Positions 32,010 to 40,456 of a DNA stretch of 41,774 nucleotides are shown here, one piece after another; within the stretch, counting starts at the first letter, position 1, and the number at the start of each line of letters is the position of its first letter. Both the position numbers and the translations under genes were made by a program. The notes below the pieces were generated by a model. That model was not told the origin of the DNA. It saw only the letters and a program-made list of their open reading frames with translations, and ran no database searches. Source of the DNA: JBBKWQ01 sp037969115 (GTDB lineage Bacteria; Actinomycetota; Acidimicrobiia; Acidimicrobiales; Ilumatobacteraceae); the NCBI GenBank assembly GCA_037969115.1, contig JBBKWQ010000257.1, positions 1 to 41,774 of the forward strand. Reading direction: 5' to 3'.

Positions 32010-32812
32010 GACTGCGCCTCGCCGGCGAGCGCGAACGTGTGCGAAGGCGGCGCGATCCGGCCGTCGACGATGTTGACCGTCTGGTGGGCCGCAGCCGCGA
32101 GTTCGGCGTCGTGGGTGATGAACACCACGGTGGTGCCGGCCGAGGCCAGTGTGATGACGATCTCGAACACCTCGTGTCCCGAGCGCTGATCGAGGCTCCC
32201 CGTCGGCTCGTCGGCAATCAGCAGCGGCGGTCGCTTCACGATCGCTCGGGCGATGCCGACGCGCTGCTGTTCACCACCGCTGAGTTGGGTGGGGAGACGC
32301 TTGTGCTTGTCGGCGAGCCCGACCGATGCGAGCGCCTCTCTGGCCAGCTGCTTGCGGCCCCGTCGTGCGTGACCGGCAAGATCGAGAGCGAGTTCGACGT
32401 TCTCGACCGCCGTCAGGGTCGGCAGCAGGTGGAAGTCCTGAAAGACGATTCCGACGTTGCCGCCACGCCATGCCGCGAGACGGTCTCGTTTGAGACTGTC
32501 GATGCGCACACCGTCGATCACCAGAGAACCCGACGTCGGTGTGTCGATACCGGCGAGCAGCGCGCCGAGCGTCGACTTTCCGGAACCCGACGGTCCCACG
32601 ATGGCCACCACCTCACCGCGGGCAATGTCGAGGTCGACACCCTGTACCCCGATCTGGGCGGCGTGACCCTTGCCCCAGATGCGCGTGAGGTCTCGCGTCT
32701 GCACGAGCGCAGACGGCGGCGCCTGCCGGGGGGTCGCAGGCGCCGCCGCAGTCGCTCCATCGTCGGTCGGCGATGCGTCGTCGGAGATCGTGGGAACGAT
32801 TGTCGAGTTCAT
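32006..32812 (-). CDS. ABC transporter ATP-binding protein, first gene of transporter/two-component operon
   Basis: A 268-residue ATPase of the MacB/LolD class. After a 35-residue Ala/Pro/Thr-rich N-terminal tail come Walker A GPSGSGKST (73-81), Q-loop VFQDFHLLPTLTAVEN (124-139), signature LSGGEQQRVGIARA (177-190) and Walker B LLIADEPTGSLD (197-208). It begins the unit ATPase-permease-kinase-regulator, in which all junctions overlap. The start ATG at 32812 lies 6 bases after a -10-like hexamer, implying a leaderless transcript. A longer in-frame start at 32917 would run through the promoter and is rejected. Confidence 0.94.
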   Translation of the reverse strand: MNSTIVPTISDDASPTDDGATAAAPATPRQAPPSALVQTRDLTRIWGKGHAAQIGVQGVDLDIARGEVVAIVGPSGSGKSTLGALLAGIDTPTSGSLVIDGVRIDSLKRDRLAAWRGGNVGIVFQDFHLLPTLTAVENVELALDLAGHARRGRKQLAREALASVGLADKHKRLPTQLSGGEQQRVGIARAIVKRPPLLIADEPTGSLDQRSGHEVFEIVITLASAGTTVVFITHDAELAAAAHQTVNIVDGRIAPPSHTFALAGEAQS

Positions 32813-32818
32813 ACGTCG

Positions 32819-32847
32819 ATGATCTGTGATCGGACGATGCGTTCCAA
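32819..32847 (-). promoter_or_regulatory. Promoter of the ABC/two-component operon (leaderless)
   Basis: On the minus strand TTGGAA (32847-32842) and GATCAT (32824-32819) are 17 bases apart, each matching the sigma70 consensus at 4 of 6 positions. The -10 ends 6 bases before the ATG at 32812, so the message would lack a 5' leader. Confidence 0.5.
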
Positions 32848-32943
32848 TGGAGCGTGCAGGCGGACCCGGGGTGGGGACAACCCCCGGTGCGCGCGTCTCG
32901 TCAACCGGCGCGCGCACCCGTTCATGGACGGACGGATCGTCAC

Positions 32944-32949
32944 CTACGA
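32944..32949 (+). promoter_or_regulatory. -10 box of class II aldolase gene
   Basis: TACGAT lies 7 bases before ATG 32957 and may drive a leaderless transcript. TTCATG at 32921-32926 is at 17-base spacing but is a poor -35. If an upstream ATG (32924) were used instead, this hexamer would lie inside the gene. Confidence 0.35.
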
Positions 32950-32956
32950 TGCCGCC

Positions 32957-33718
32957 ATGGCTCTGTACCCACTACTTCGGCCTGACTCATTCGAACCGAC
33001 CTTTCCCACGGTCGATCTGACTCGAGCGCACCGGAAACGACGATGCGCCCTCGCGTATCGGCTGTTCGGAGCGATGGGATGGGGCGAACAGGGTGACGGG
33101 CACATCAGCGCCCGCGATCCTGAGCACGACGACTGTTTCTGGCTGCTGGCCTTCGGCGTGCCGTTCACCCGGGCAACGGTTGGCGACCTCGTACTCGTTG
33201 GCCCGGACGGCACCGTCGTCGATGACGATCGTGAGATCAACATCACGGCGTACAACATCCACTGGCCAATTCATGAAGCCCGTCCGGATGTGGTGTGCGC
33301 CGCCCACACCCACACCGCATACGGAACACCGTGGTCTGCGAACGCCGAACTCTTCGAGCCGATCTGCCAGGAGGCGACTGCGTTCTTCGAGAACCACGGC
33401 CTGTTCGACGACGAGGACGTTCAGGTGTCGACCGTCGACGGTGGCAAACGCATCGCCGGCGCGCTGAGCGAGCACCGAGGTGTGATCCTGCGGAATCACG
33501 GGCTCCTCACGGTGGGTTCCAGCGTCGACGAGGCGATCGGTTGGTACATCATGATGGAGCGAGTGGCCGAAGTGCACGTGAAAGCGCATCGCCCCAAGCC
33601 GATCTCGGCGGACGCTGCCCGCACGGCGGCTCGCGAGATCGGTGACCCGATCCAGGGATGGCAGGCCTTCAACTGGGCGATCAGGAACCGGATTCCCGAC
33701 CCGAGCGTCGTCGATTGA
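32957..33718 (+). CDS. Class II aldolase/adducin-family protein
   Basis: A 253-residue protein of the zinc-dependent class II aldolase/adducin fold. Metal-binding residues are visible: H117 and H119 in AAHTHTAYG, and H181 in RNHGLLTVGSS; the acidic residue E138 or E139 may be the catalytic one. The N-terminal region contains GWGEQGDGHISARDP, the usual substrate-phosphate loop equivalent. Members with this pattern include aldolases, epimerases and decarboxylases, and many have no known substrate, so a narrower name is not justified. ATG 32957 is preferred; ATG 32924 would add 11 residues. It is convergent with nuoN of the second locus. Confidence 0.85.
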   Translation: MALYPLLRPDSFEPTFPTVDLTRAHRKRRCALAYRLFGAMGWGEQGDGHISARDPEHDDCFWLLAFGVPFTRATVGDLVLVGPDGTVVDDDREINITAYNIHWPIHEARPDVVCAAHTHTAYGTPWSANAELFEPICQEATAFFENHGLFDDEDVQVSTVDGGKRIAGALSEHRGVILRNHGLLTVGSSVDEAIGWYIMMERVAEVHVKAHRPKPISADAARTAAREIGDPIQGWQAFNWAIRNRIPDPSVVD

Positions 33719-33828
33719 CCACGTCGAGCAGGAGCTCGGTCAGCCGACGTTGTCGAACGCGATGACCGAGCGGGCTCCGGGCCTCGCTGCGCATATTCGC
33801 AGGAGTTCGATCTTCGTTCCTGCGGCCC

Positions 33829-35343
33829 TCAGAGGAACGCTACTTGGGTCACGGTGTCGGCGGCATCGATCAGCCAGTTGGGGAAGAACCCGACGAACAG
33901 TGTGAACGCCGCCGCCGCCACGATGACCAGACCGGTCGCGAGCGGAACCACTTCGGTTTCGACGTCGCCGTCCGGCGCCTGCAACCAGGCGCTCACCATG
34001 ATGCGAAGGTACAGGTAGGCGCCGACGACGGCCGACACCATGGCGATGATCGCGATCGCGTAGCTCCGTTCCTCGACCGCCGCCTGGATCACACCGAACT
34101 TGGCGATGAAGCCGGACGTGAGCGGCACCCCGGCCTGGGCGAGCAAGAACACGGTGAGGCCGATGGCGAGGGCCGGGCGTCGCTGCGCGAGACCCCGGAA
34201 CGAATCGAGGGACGTGTCGCCGTCGCTCCCGCGGCCGACGATGGTGACGACGGCGAACGTGCCGATGACGAGCACCGAGTACAGCAGGAGATACGTGACC
34301 ACGCTCGACATGCCGCTGCCCGGGTCGGCGCTGCCCGCTCGATGACCCGCAGCCTCGACACCGACCAGGATGAACCCTGCGTGGCTGATCGAGGAGTAGG
34401 CCAACATGCGCTTCACGTTGGTCTGCACGACCGCGAGCACCGAACCGACCAACAGCGACAGCACGGCGAGCACCCAGATGACCGGACGCCAGTCGTTTCG
34501 ATAGAACGGCAGGGCGATCACGAGGACGCGCAGCATCGCGGCGAATGCGCCGGCCTTGCCGACCGCTGCCATGAACGCGGTGACCGGCGACGGCGAACCC
34601 TGGTAGACGTCGGGCGTCCACGTGTGGAACGGAACTGCCGCGACCTTGAACGCCAGCCCCACCATCAGCAACGCAACACCCGCGAGCACGAACGCATCGT
34701 TCCGTTCGACCGGTACCGACTGCTGGAACCCGCTGATGATCGTGCCGATGTTGGTGGATCCGGTTGCGCCGTACAGCAGCGCTATGCCGTACAGGAACAA
34801 CGCCGACGCGAACCCGCCGAGGATGAAGTACTTGATGCCGGCTTCTTGGCTCTCGGTGCGCTGGCGATCGGACGCCGCCAGTACGTAGAGCGCGAGTGAC
34901 AGCGTCTCGAGGCCGAGGAACAACACCATCAAGTCGTTCGACGCGGCCATCACGATGGCGCCCAGACCGGCGACGAGATACAGAGCGAAAACCTCGGGTC
35001 CGTCGTTCTGCCGGCCGTGCAACTCGCTGTCGGACACCATCGATACCAGGATGATCGAGGCACAGATCGTGATGGTGAGGAACTGGGTCAAGGTGTCGTA
35101 GGCGATGGCGCCGGCGACGAGCGTGCGGGCGCCATCATCGGTGATGTCGTCCCACTGCACCATGGCCAGCGCGCCTGCCGTTCCGGCAGTGACTGCGGCA
35201 GCGCCTGCGTACAGGCCTCGGGGCCAGGACGGTGTGAGCGCCCCGACGAGCAACAGCATGAGCGCGCCGCCCAGCAGCACCAACATCGGGCTGAGCGCAA
35301 ACCACTCGATGGCCGGTGAGGAGAACTCTTGCGCCAACATCAT
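33829..35343 (-). CDS. nuoN: NADH-quinone oxidoreductase subunit N (locus 2)
   Basis: Antiporter-like proton-pumping subunit of the second complex I; 504 residues of membrane helices. The pattern KVAAVPFHTWTPDVYQGSPSPVTA is typical NuoN and clearly distinct from the locus 1 copy (KISAVPFHTWAPVTYEGAPTP), so the two are paralogues, not a recent duplication. It is the last gene of this locus, and 110 bases with no gene or clear terminator separate it from the convergent aldolase. The start has tandem ATGs at 35343 and 35340, the second overlapping the nuoM stop. Confidence 0.96.
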   Translation of the reverse strand: MMLAQEFSSPAIEWFALSPMLVLLGGALMLLLVGALTPSWPRGLYAGAAAVTAGTAGALAMVQWDDITDDGARTLVAGAIAYDTLTQFLTITICASIILVSMVSDSELHGRQNDGPEVFALYLVAGLGAIVMAASNDLMVLFLGLETLSLALYVLAASDRQRTESQEAGIKYFILGGFASALFLYGIALLYGATGSTNIGTIISGFQQSVPVERNDAFVLAGVALLMVGLAFKVAAVPFHTWTPDVYQGSPSPVTAFMAAVGKAGAFAAMLRVLVIALPFYRNDWRPVIWVLAVLSLLVGSVLAVVQTNVKRMLAYSSISHAGFILVGVEAAGHRAGSADPGSGMSSVVTYLLLYSVLVIGTFAVVTIVGRGSDGDTSLDSFRGLAQRRPALAIGLTVFLLAQAGVPLTSGFIAKFGVIQAAVEERSYAIAIIAMVSAVVGAYLYLRIMVSAWLQAPDGDVETEVVPLATGLVIVAAAAFTLFVGFFPNWLIDAADTVTQVAFL

Positions 35344-36971
35344 TCCTCGTCCTCGGCCGGCACCTCGGTGGTTTCGCCACCGTGGTCTTCGTCTTCGTCG
35401 ACGTCTCCGTCGACCTCCTCGTCATGGTCGATCTGCAGGGTCGCCGGCTGCGGTTCGACGTAGCCGGTCTTGTCCTCGACATGAGCGATGAGCGCAGCGA
35501 CAGCTGGCTCGATGCGGTCGAGCATCGGCTTGGGATACACGCCGGTGAACACGATCACGGCGAGGAACGGGAGGAGCACGGCTGCTTCTTTCAGCCGCAG
35601 TTCGTAGAACTTCTCGGTGTCGGCGTCGGGCTCGCCGTGGAACACGCGTTGGTACGCCCACAGCAGGTACAGCGCAGCGAGTATCACTCCGGCGGCAGCC
35701 ACGACGACCCACCATCGAGCCGTGAGGAACGAGCCGATCAGGATCAGGTACTCGCCGACGAAGCCGTTGAGACCCGGCACGCCGATCGACGACAGCATCA
35801 CCAGCATGAACGCCGCGGCGAAGATCGGGGCGACCGACTGCACACCGTTGATCTTGGCGATCTCGCGGGTGTGCATTCGTTCGTAGATCATGCCCACCAG
35901 GAGGAACAGCGCACCCGTCGACACAGCGTGGTTCACCATCTGCATCACCGAACCCGTGATTGCCTGCGACGTGAACGCGAAGATTCCGAGCACGATGAAA
36001 CCCAGGTGCGCCACCGATGAGTAGGCGACCAGCCGCTTCAGGTCCGACTGCATGGTGGCGACGATGGCGCCATAGACGATGCCGATCACCGCCAACGTGA
36101 GCCAGAGCGAGCGGCTCCACAACGCCGCTTCGGGGAACAGGTAGAGGCCGAAACGCAGGAAGCCGTACGTGCCCAGCTTCAACAAGACACCGGCGAGGAG
36201 CACCGACCCGGCGGTGGGCGCCTGCGTGTGTGCATCGGGCAACCAAGTGTGCAGCGGAAAGATGGGAACCTTGACGGCGAACGCAACCGCGAAGCCGAAG
36301 AACAGCCATCGTCCGGTGGTGGCAGCGAAGTTCGCGCCGTCGGCGAGTTCGACGAGGTCGAAGGTGACCTTGCCGAGTCCGTTGGCCTTGGCGATGAACA
36401 CCGTCGCCAGGATCGACACGAACATGAACGCGGATCCGATCATGGTGTACAGGAAGAACTTCGTGGCTGCGTAGACGCGACCTTCGTATCCCCATCCGCC
36501 GATCAGGAAGTACATCGGCACGATGACCAGTTCGAAGAACACGAAAAAGAGGAACAGGTCGAGGCTGAGGAACGAGCCCATCACTCCGGTCTCGAGCAGC
36601 AGCAGCCACGCGAAGTACGGCTTGTCCTGGGTGGGGTCTTCGTTGTGCGGGTCGATGCCCACGATCGCCAGCGGGAACATGACGCCGGTCAACACCACGA
36701 GGAAGAGCGAGATGCCGTCGACGCCGAGGTTCCACGAGATGCCCCACGCCTCGATCCATGGGTGCTTGGAGCCGAATTGGAAGCCGCTGTCGCCGGAGTC
36801 GAACGCGTTGAGCAACCAGATGCTCATCGCGCCCGTGGCAACGGACGAGATCAGGGCGACCAGCTTCGTCAACTCGGGCCGACGCTTGGGCAGTAATGCG
36901 ATGAGTGCGGCGCCGACCGCCGGCACGATCACGAGCATCGACAAGATGGGAAAATCGACGGCGGTCTGCAT
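35340..36971 (-). CDS. nuoM: NADH-quinone oxidoreductase subunit M (locus 2)
   Basis: Proton-pumping antiporter-like subunit, 543 residues, with KVPIFPLHTWLPDAHTQAPT and conserved membrane Lys/Glu positions. The last 40 residues form a highly acidic tail (EEVDGDVDEDEDHGGE and similar) after a linker, a different kind of charged extension from the His/Asp loop in the first-locus NuoM. ATG 36971 overlaps the nuoL stop as TGATG and gives the normal N-terminus (MQTAVDFPILSMLVIVP); an in-frame ATG at 37001 lies within nuoL. Confidence 0.96.
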   Translation of the reverse strand: MQTAVDFPILSMLVIVPAVGAALIALLPKRRPELTKLVALISSVATGAMSIWLLNAFDSGDSGFQFGSKHPWIEAWGISWNLGVDGISLFLVVLTGVMFPLAIVGIDPHNEDPTQDKPYFAWLLLLETGVMGSFLSLDLFLFFVFFELVIVPMYFLIGGWGYEGRVYAATKFFLYTMIGSAFMFVSILATVFIAKANGLGKVTFDLVELADGANFAATTGRWLFFGFAVAFAVKVPIFPLHTWLPDAHTQAPTAGSVLLAGVLLKLGTYGFLRFGLYLFPEAALWSRSLWLTLAVIGIVYGAIVATMQSDLKRLVAYSSVAHLGFIVLGIFAFTSQAITGSVMQMVNHAVSTGALFLLVGMIYERMHTREIAKINGVQSVAPIFAAAFMLVMLSSIGVPGLNGFVGEYLILIGSFLTARWWVVVAAAGVILAALYLLWAYQRVFHGEPDADTEKFYELRLKEAAVLLPFLAVIVFTGVYPKPMLDRIEPAVAALIAHVEDKTGYVEPQPATLQIDHDEEVDGDVDEDEDHGGETTEVPAEDEE

Positions 36972-38932
36972 CACAGCACCCCCCGCACGATCACGAACCA
37001 CGCCAGCAGCAGCACGACACCGATGCCGATGATCGATGCGTAGTTCCGTACGTTGCCGGTCTGCGCCTTCCGGACCTGACCCGCCGTGCCGCGCACCAGC
37101 GTGGCAGCGCCGTTGACAGCACCGTCGACGATGTTCTTGTCAAACCAGGAGAGGGCTACGAACGCCTTCCGTCCGGGACCACCCATGAAGGCCGTGATGG
37201 TGGAGTCGTAACGCCAGCCGTCGGCCAGAAGCTGCGGTTCGATCGCCTTGACCTTCTTCTTGGAGTAGATCATGACGGCCGCGATCACACCAGCCGCAGC
37301 ACAGGCGACGGCAAGGAGCGCGAGCCAGGCCTTGGCGTCGTAGGCGGCTGTCTCGGTGATCTCGGCCTCGCCGAACGACACCACCGGGTGCAGCCAATCC
37401 TCGAGCTTGTGACGCAATCCAGACGGAATGATGCCGAATGACGGCAACTGGATGATTCCGCCGACGGCGGCCAAGCCGGCGAGCACCACGAGCGGGAACA
37501 GCATGATCGGCGACGACTCGTGCGGCTTGAACTCACCATGAGCGCCGCGGGCGTGTTCTTCGTCGCCTTCCGGTGCTTCGGCCTCGTTGGCGAGGCTCTC
37601 CCACTTGGCCTCACCGAAGAAGACCATGATGACCTGCCGGGTCATGTAGAAGGCCGTGAACACGGCCGTGACCAGCCCGATCGCATAGAGCACCGGGCTC
37701 TTCGCCAACCCGAAGAGCAGCACCTCGTCCTTCGCCCAGAACCCGGCGAACGGTGGCACCCCGGCGATCGCGAGCCAGCCGATGATGAACGTCGCGGCGG
37801 TGATGGGCATGACCGAGCGCAGCGCGCCCATCCTCCGCATGTCCTGCTCGTGATGCATGCCATGGATGACCGAGCCCGACCCGAGGAAGAGCAGCGCTTT
37901 GAAGAATGCGTGCGTGATCATGAGGAAGATCGCAGCCACGTACGCGCCCGAACCGATCGCCAGGAACATGTAACCGAGTTGCGACACCGTCGAGTACGCG
38001 AGCACCTTCTTGATGTCGTTCTGGGCGACGGCAACGGTGGCGGCGAACAGCGCGGTGATCGCGCCGACCCAGGCGATGGTGGTCAGCACCCACGGTGACG
38101 CTGCCGCCAGCATCGGGTTCATGCGCGTGAGCAGGAACACGCCCGCTGTGACCATGGTGGCTGCGTGAATCAGCGCCGACACCGGAGTGGGGCCCTCCAT
38201 GGCGTCGGGCAGCCTGAGGTAGAGCGGTAGCTGCGCCGACTTGCCCACGGCGCCAACGAACAGCAGCATGGCGATGCCCGTCGCGGTTGATTCGGCCAGC
38301 GAGCCGCCGGCGGCAGCGCCATTCAGAACGTCGTAGCTGACCGAGCCCACCGCCTCGAACCCGAGGAACATCGCAAGCATGAAACCCCAGTCACCGATGC
38401 GGTTGGTGACGAACGCCTTCTTGCCTGCGGTCGCGGCCGAATCGCGCTTGTGCCAGAACGAGATGAGGAAGTACGAGCACGTTCCGACGCCCTCCCAACC
38501 GAGGAATGTCACGAGCAGGTTCTCGCCGAGCACGAGCACGACCATCGACAGGACGAAGAGGTTCAGGTAGAGGAAGAACTTGGAGAATTCGGGATCGCCG
38601 TGCATGTACCCGATTGCGAACACGTGGATGAGGAACGCGATACCGGTGACGAAGAGGCACATCGCGATCGACAGCGGATCCGCGAGGAACGCCATGTCGA
38701 TCTGGAGCGACGCAACCGGGACCCACGAGAACAGCTTCGTCACGACCGAGCGGTCGTGTTCGTCCATCGACAGCATGTCGAAGAACACGCCGACGCTCAC
38801 CACGAACGATGCCAACACCATCGTTGACGCCAGGTAGCCCGCCCCGGGCTCGCCGAGCTTGCGACCGAACACCAAGAGCGTGAGGAACCCGACGAGCGGG
38901 AACGCCGGGATCAACCAGATTACGTCTGTCAT
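36971..38932 (-). CDS. nuoL: NADH-quinone oxidoreductase subunit L (locus 2)
   Basis: Distal proton-pumping subunit, 653 residues, the normal NuoL length. Core motif: RLPDAMEGPTPVSALIHAATMVTAG. The loop corresponding to the His/Asp insertion of the first-locus protein is short here (about 40 residues, with only a few His, GDEEHARGAHGEFKPHESS), which makes the insertion in the other copy stand out. ATG 38932 overlaps the nuoK stop as TAATG. Confidence 0.97.
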   Translation of the reverse strand: MTDVIWLIPAFPLVGFLTLLVFGRKLGEPGAGYLASTMVLASFVVSVGVFFDMLSMDEHDRSVVTKLFSWVPVASLQIDMAFLADPLSIAMCLFVTGIAFLIHVFAIGYMHGDPEFSKFFLYLNLFVLSMVVLVLGENLLVTFLGWEGVGTCSYFLISFWHKRDSAATAGKKAFVTNRIGDWGFMLAMFLGFEAVGSVSYDVLNGAAAGGSLAESTATGIAMLLFVGAVGKSAQLPLYLRLPDAMEGPTPVSALIHAATMVTAGVFLLTRMNPMLAAASPWVLTTIAWVGAITALFAATVAVAQNDIKKVLAYSTVSQLGYMFLAIGSGAYVAAIFLMITHAFFKALLFLGSGSVIHGMHHEQDMRRMGALRSVMPITAATFIIGWLAIAGVPPFAGFWAKDEVLLFGLAKSPVLYAIGLVTAVFTAFYMTRQVIMVFFGEAKWESLANEAEAPEGDEEHARGAHGEFKPHESSPIMLFPLVVLAGLAAVGGIIQLPSFGIIPSGLRHKLEDWLHPVVSFGEAEITETAAYDAKAWLALLAVACAAAGVIAAVMIYSKKKVKAIEPQLLADGWRYDSTITAFMGGPGRKAFVALSWFDKNIVDGAVNGAATLVRGTAGQVRKAQTGNVRNYASIIGIGVVLLLAWFVIVRGVL

Positions 38933-39255
38933 TATCCCTTGAGCTCCGCGAGGTCGTCGGCGTTGGCGCCCGGCCGGCGGCGCATGATCGACACGATGAT
39001 CCCGAGTCCGACCACGACTTCGGCTGCCGCCACCACGAGCACGAAGAACACGGCCGTCTGACCACTGATGTCACCCTGGCGCATCGAGAGTGACACGAAC
39101 GTGACGTTGACGGCGTTCAACATGAGTTCGACACACATGAACATCACGAGCGGATTCCGGCGGACCATGAGTCCGAAGGCACCGATGCCGAACAACACCG
39201 CAGACAGCACGAGGTACCACGTATAGGTGGGTTCGACGACCGCGAACACGCTCAC
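38932..39255 (-). CDS. nuoK: NADH-quinone oxidoreductase subunit K (locus 2)
   Basis: Three-helix MrpC-like membrane subunit, 107 residues, with the conserved membrane acidic residues in MCVELMLNAVN and AAAEVVVGLG. The start is GTG 39255, overlapping the nuoJ stop as GTGA; the longer frame upstream runs through nuoJ in another register and is not coding for NuoK. Confidence 0.95.
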   Translation of the reverse strand: MSVFAVVEPTYTWYLVLSAVLFGIGAFGLMVRRNPLVMFMCVELMLNAVNVTFVSLSMRQGDISGQTAVFFVLVVAAAEVVVGLGIIVSIMRRRPGANADDLAELKG

Positions 39256-39773
39256 GAGGCAGCACCCTTGCGGTTCTTGCGCGTCAGGATGACCGTGCCG
39301 ACGACGGCGACGATGAGCAACACCGACGTGAGCTCGAATGCGAACACGAAGTCGCCGAACAGGTTCGCGGCCAACTGCTTGACGTTCTCGTCGCCCGTGG
39401 AAACCAACGGGTCGCCCTCGGCGACGACATCGCGTCCGCGGACGACGGCGGCGATGATGAGGCCGCTGATGCCGATCGTGACGATCGCGGCGAGGGGTCG
39501 CTGGATCGGAAACGGCTCGGTCCTCAGGTTCTCGGCCTTGTCGACGCCGAGCAACATGATCACGAACAGGAAGAGCACGACGATGGCGCCGGCGTACACG
39601 ATGACCTGGACGGCGGCGAGGAAGTGGGCGTGCATCGCGACGAAGTGGACCGCAACACCGAACAGGGTGAGGATCAGGCTCAATGCGGCGTGCACCGGGT
39701 TGCGCATGACGACGACACCGATCGCGCCCCCGAACACCATGAGCGATGCCAGCACGAAGACGAGGAGTGCCAT
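39252..39773 (-). CDS. nuoJ: NADH-quinone oxidoreductase subunit J (locus 2)
   Basis: Five-helix membrane subunit of complex I, 173 residues, with VYAGAIVVLFLFVIMLLG as the key third helix. A hydrophilic loop (about 115-140) precedes the last helix. Its ATG overlaps the nuoI stop as TGATG, and its stop overlaps the nuoK start. The copy is clearly different from the one in locus 1. Confidence 0.97.
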   Translation of the reverse strand: MALLVFVLASLMVFGGAIGVVVMRNPVHAALSLILTLFGVAVHFVAMHAHFLAAVQVIVYAGAIVVLFLFVIMLLGVDKAENLRTEPFPIQRPLAAIVTIGISGLIIAAVVRGRDVVAEGDPLVSTGDENVKQLAANLFGDFVFAFELTSVLLIVAVVGTVILTRKNRKGAAS

Positions 39774-40456
39774 CAGTGGTCGCCTTCCTCATGCTGCATT
39801 CGGTCGCGTTCGTCCTGTGCCGGCTCGGGCGCTCGTACGCCGTGGCCCAGTTCGCTGCTCCAGCCCTCGACGCCTTCGAACGTGGCGTCGCCCGACGGTG
39901 AGGTCGCTCGCATCCACCCAGACGTGTTCTGGGACTCGCCGTCGCGCCAGTCCTCCCAGGGCAACTGCTTCGGCTCGCCGGCGTCGTCGACGAGCAGGTC
40001 GTTCTTCGTGTAGATCGCGTCGCGGCGGTTCGTGAACGAGAATTCGAACAACTTGGTCTCGGTGATTGCCTCGGTGGGGCACGCCTCGACGCACAGGTCG
40101 CAGTGGATGCACCGCAGATAGTTGATCTCGTAGACGAACCCGAAGCGTTCGCCGGGCGACGTGGGATTCTCGATGTCGTTGTCGGCGCCGCGCACGTAGA
40201 TGCACTTCGCCGGACACACGCCCGCGCACAGCTCGCAGCCGATGCACTTCTCCATGCCGTCCTCGTAACGGTTCAGCACATGGCGTCCGTGTAGCCGCTC
40301 CGGCTTCGGAATCTTTTCGTCGTCGGCAACGTCGGGCTCGTTCGGTGTGCCCCTTTTTCGGGCGTCGCGCCCACCCGAATAGGACGTGGTGACACGCTTG
40401 CCACCGAACAGCCGGTGCTGTTTGAGCGTGACGGCAAAACCTTCGAAATACCCCAT
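39773..40456 (-). CDS. nuoI: NADH-quinone oxidoreductase subunit I, with C-terminal extension (locus 2)
   Basis: Two-[4Fe-4S] ferredoxin subunit, 227 residues. Cluster ligands: C71/C74/C77/C81 and C116/C119/C122/C126, in the standard CxxCxxCxxxCP pattern. Compared with the 160-residue copy in locus 1 it has a longer hydrophilic N-terminus and a polar tail of about 70 residues after the iron-sulfur domain, rich in Asp, Glu, Gln and Ser. A tail of this sort is common in actinobacterial NuoI. Its ATG overlaps the nuoH stop as TGATG. Confidence 0.97.
   Translation of the reverse strand: MGYFEGFAVTLKQHRLFGGKRVTTSYSGGRDARKRGTPNEPDVADDEKIPKPERLHGRHVLNRYEDGMEKCIGCELCAGVCPAKCIYVRGADNDIENPTSPGERFGFVYEINYLRCIHCDLCVEACPTEAITETKLFEFSFTNRRDAIYTKNDLLVDDAGEPKQLPWEDWRDGESQNTSGWMRATSPSGDATFEGVEGWSSELGHGVRAPEPAQDERDRMQHEEGDH

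Noticed and set aside
32039..32956. Long upstream extension of the class II aldolase frame
   Set aside because: It lies antisense to the ABC ATPase gene and across its promoter; homology begins only near 32957.
33719..33828. Terminator between aldolase and nuoN of locus 2
   Set aside because: Only a 6-bp GCAGGA/TCCTGC pairing with a long loop is visible, with no T-tract; too weak to call.
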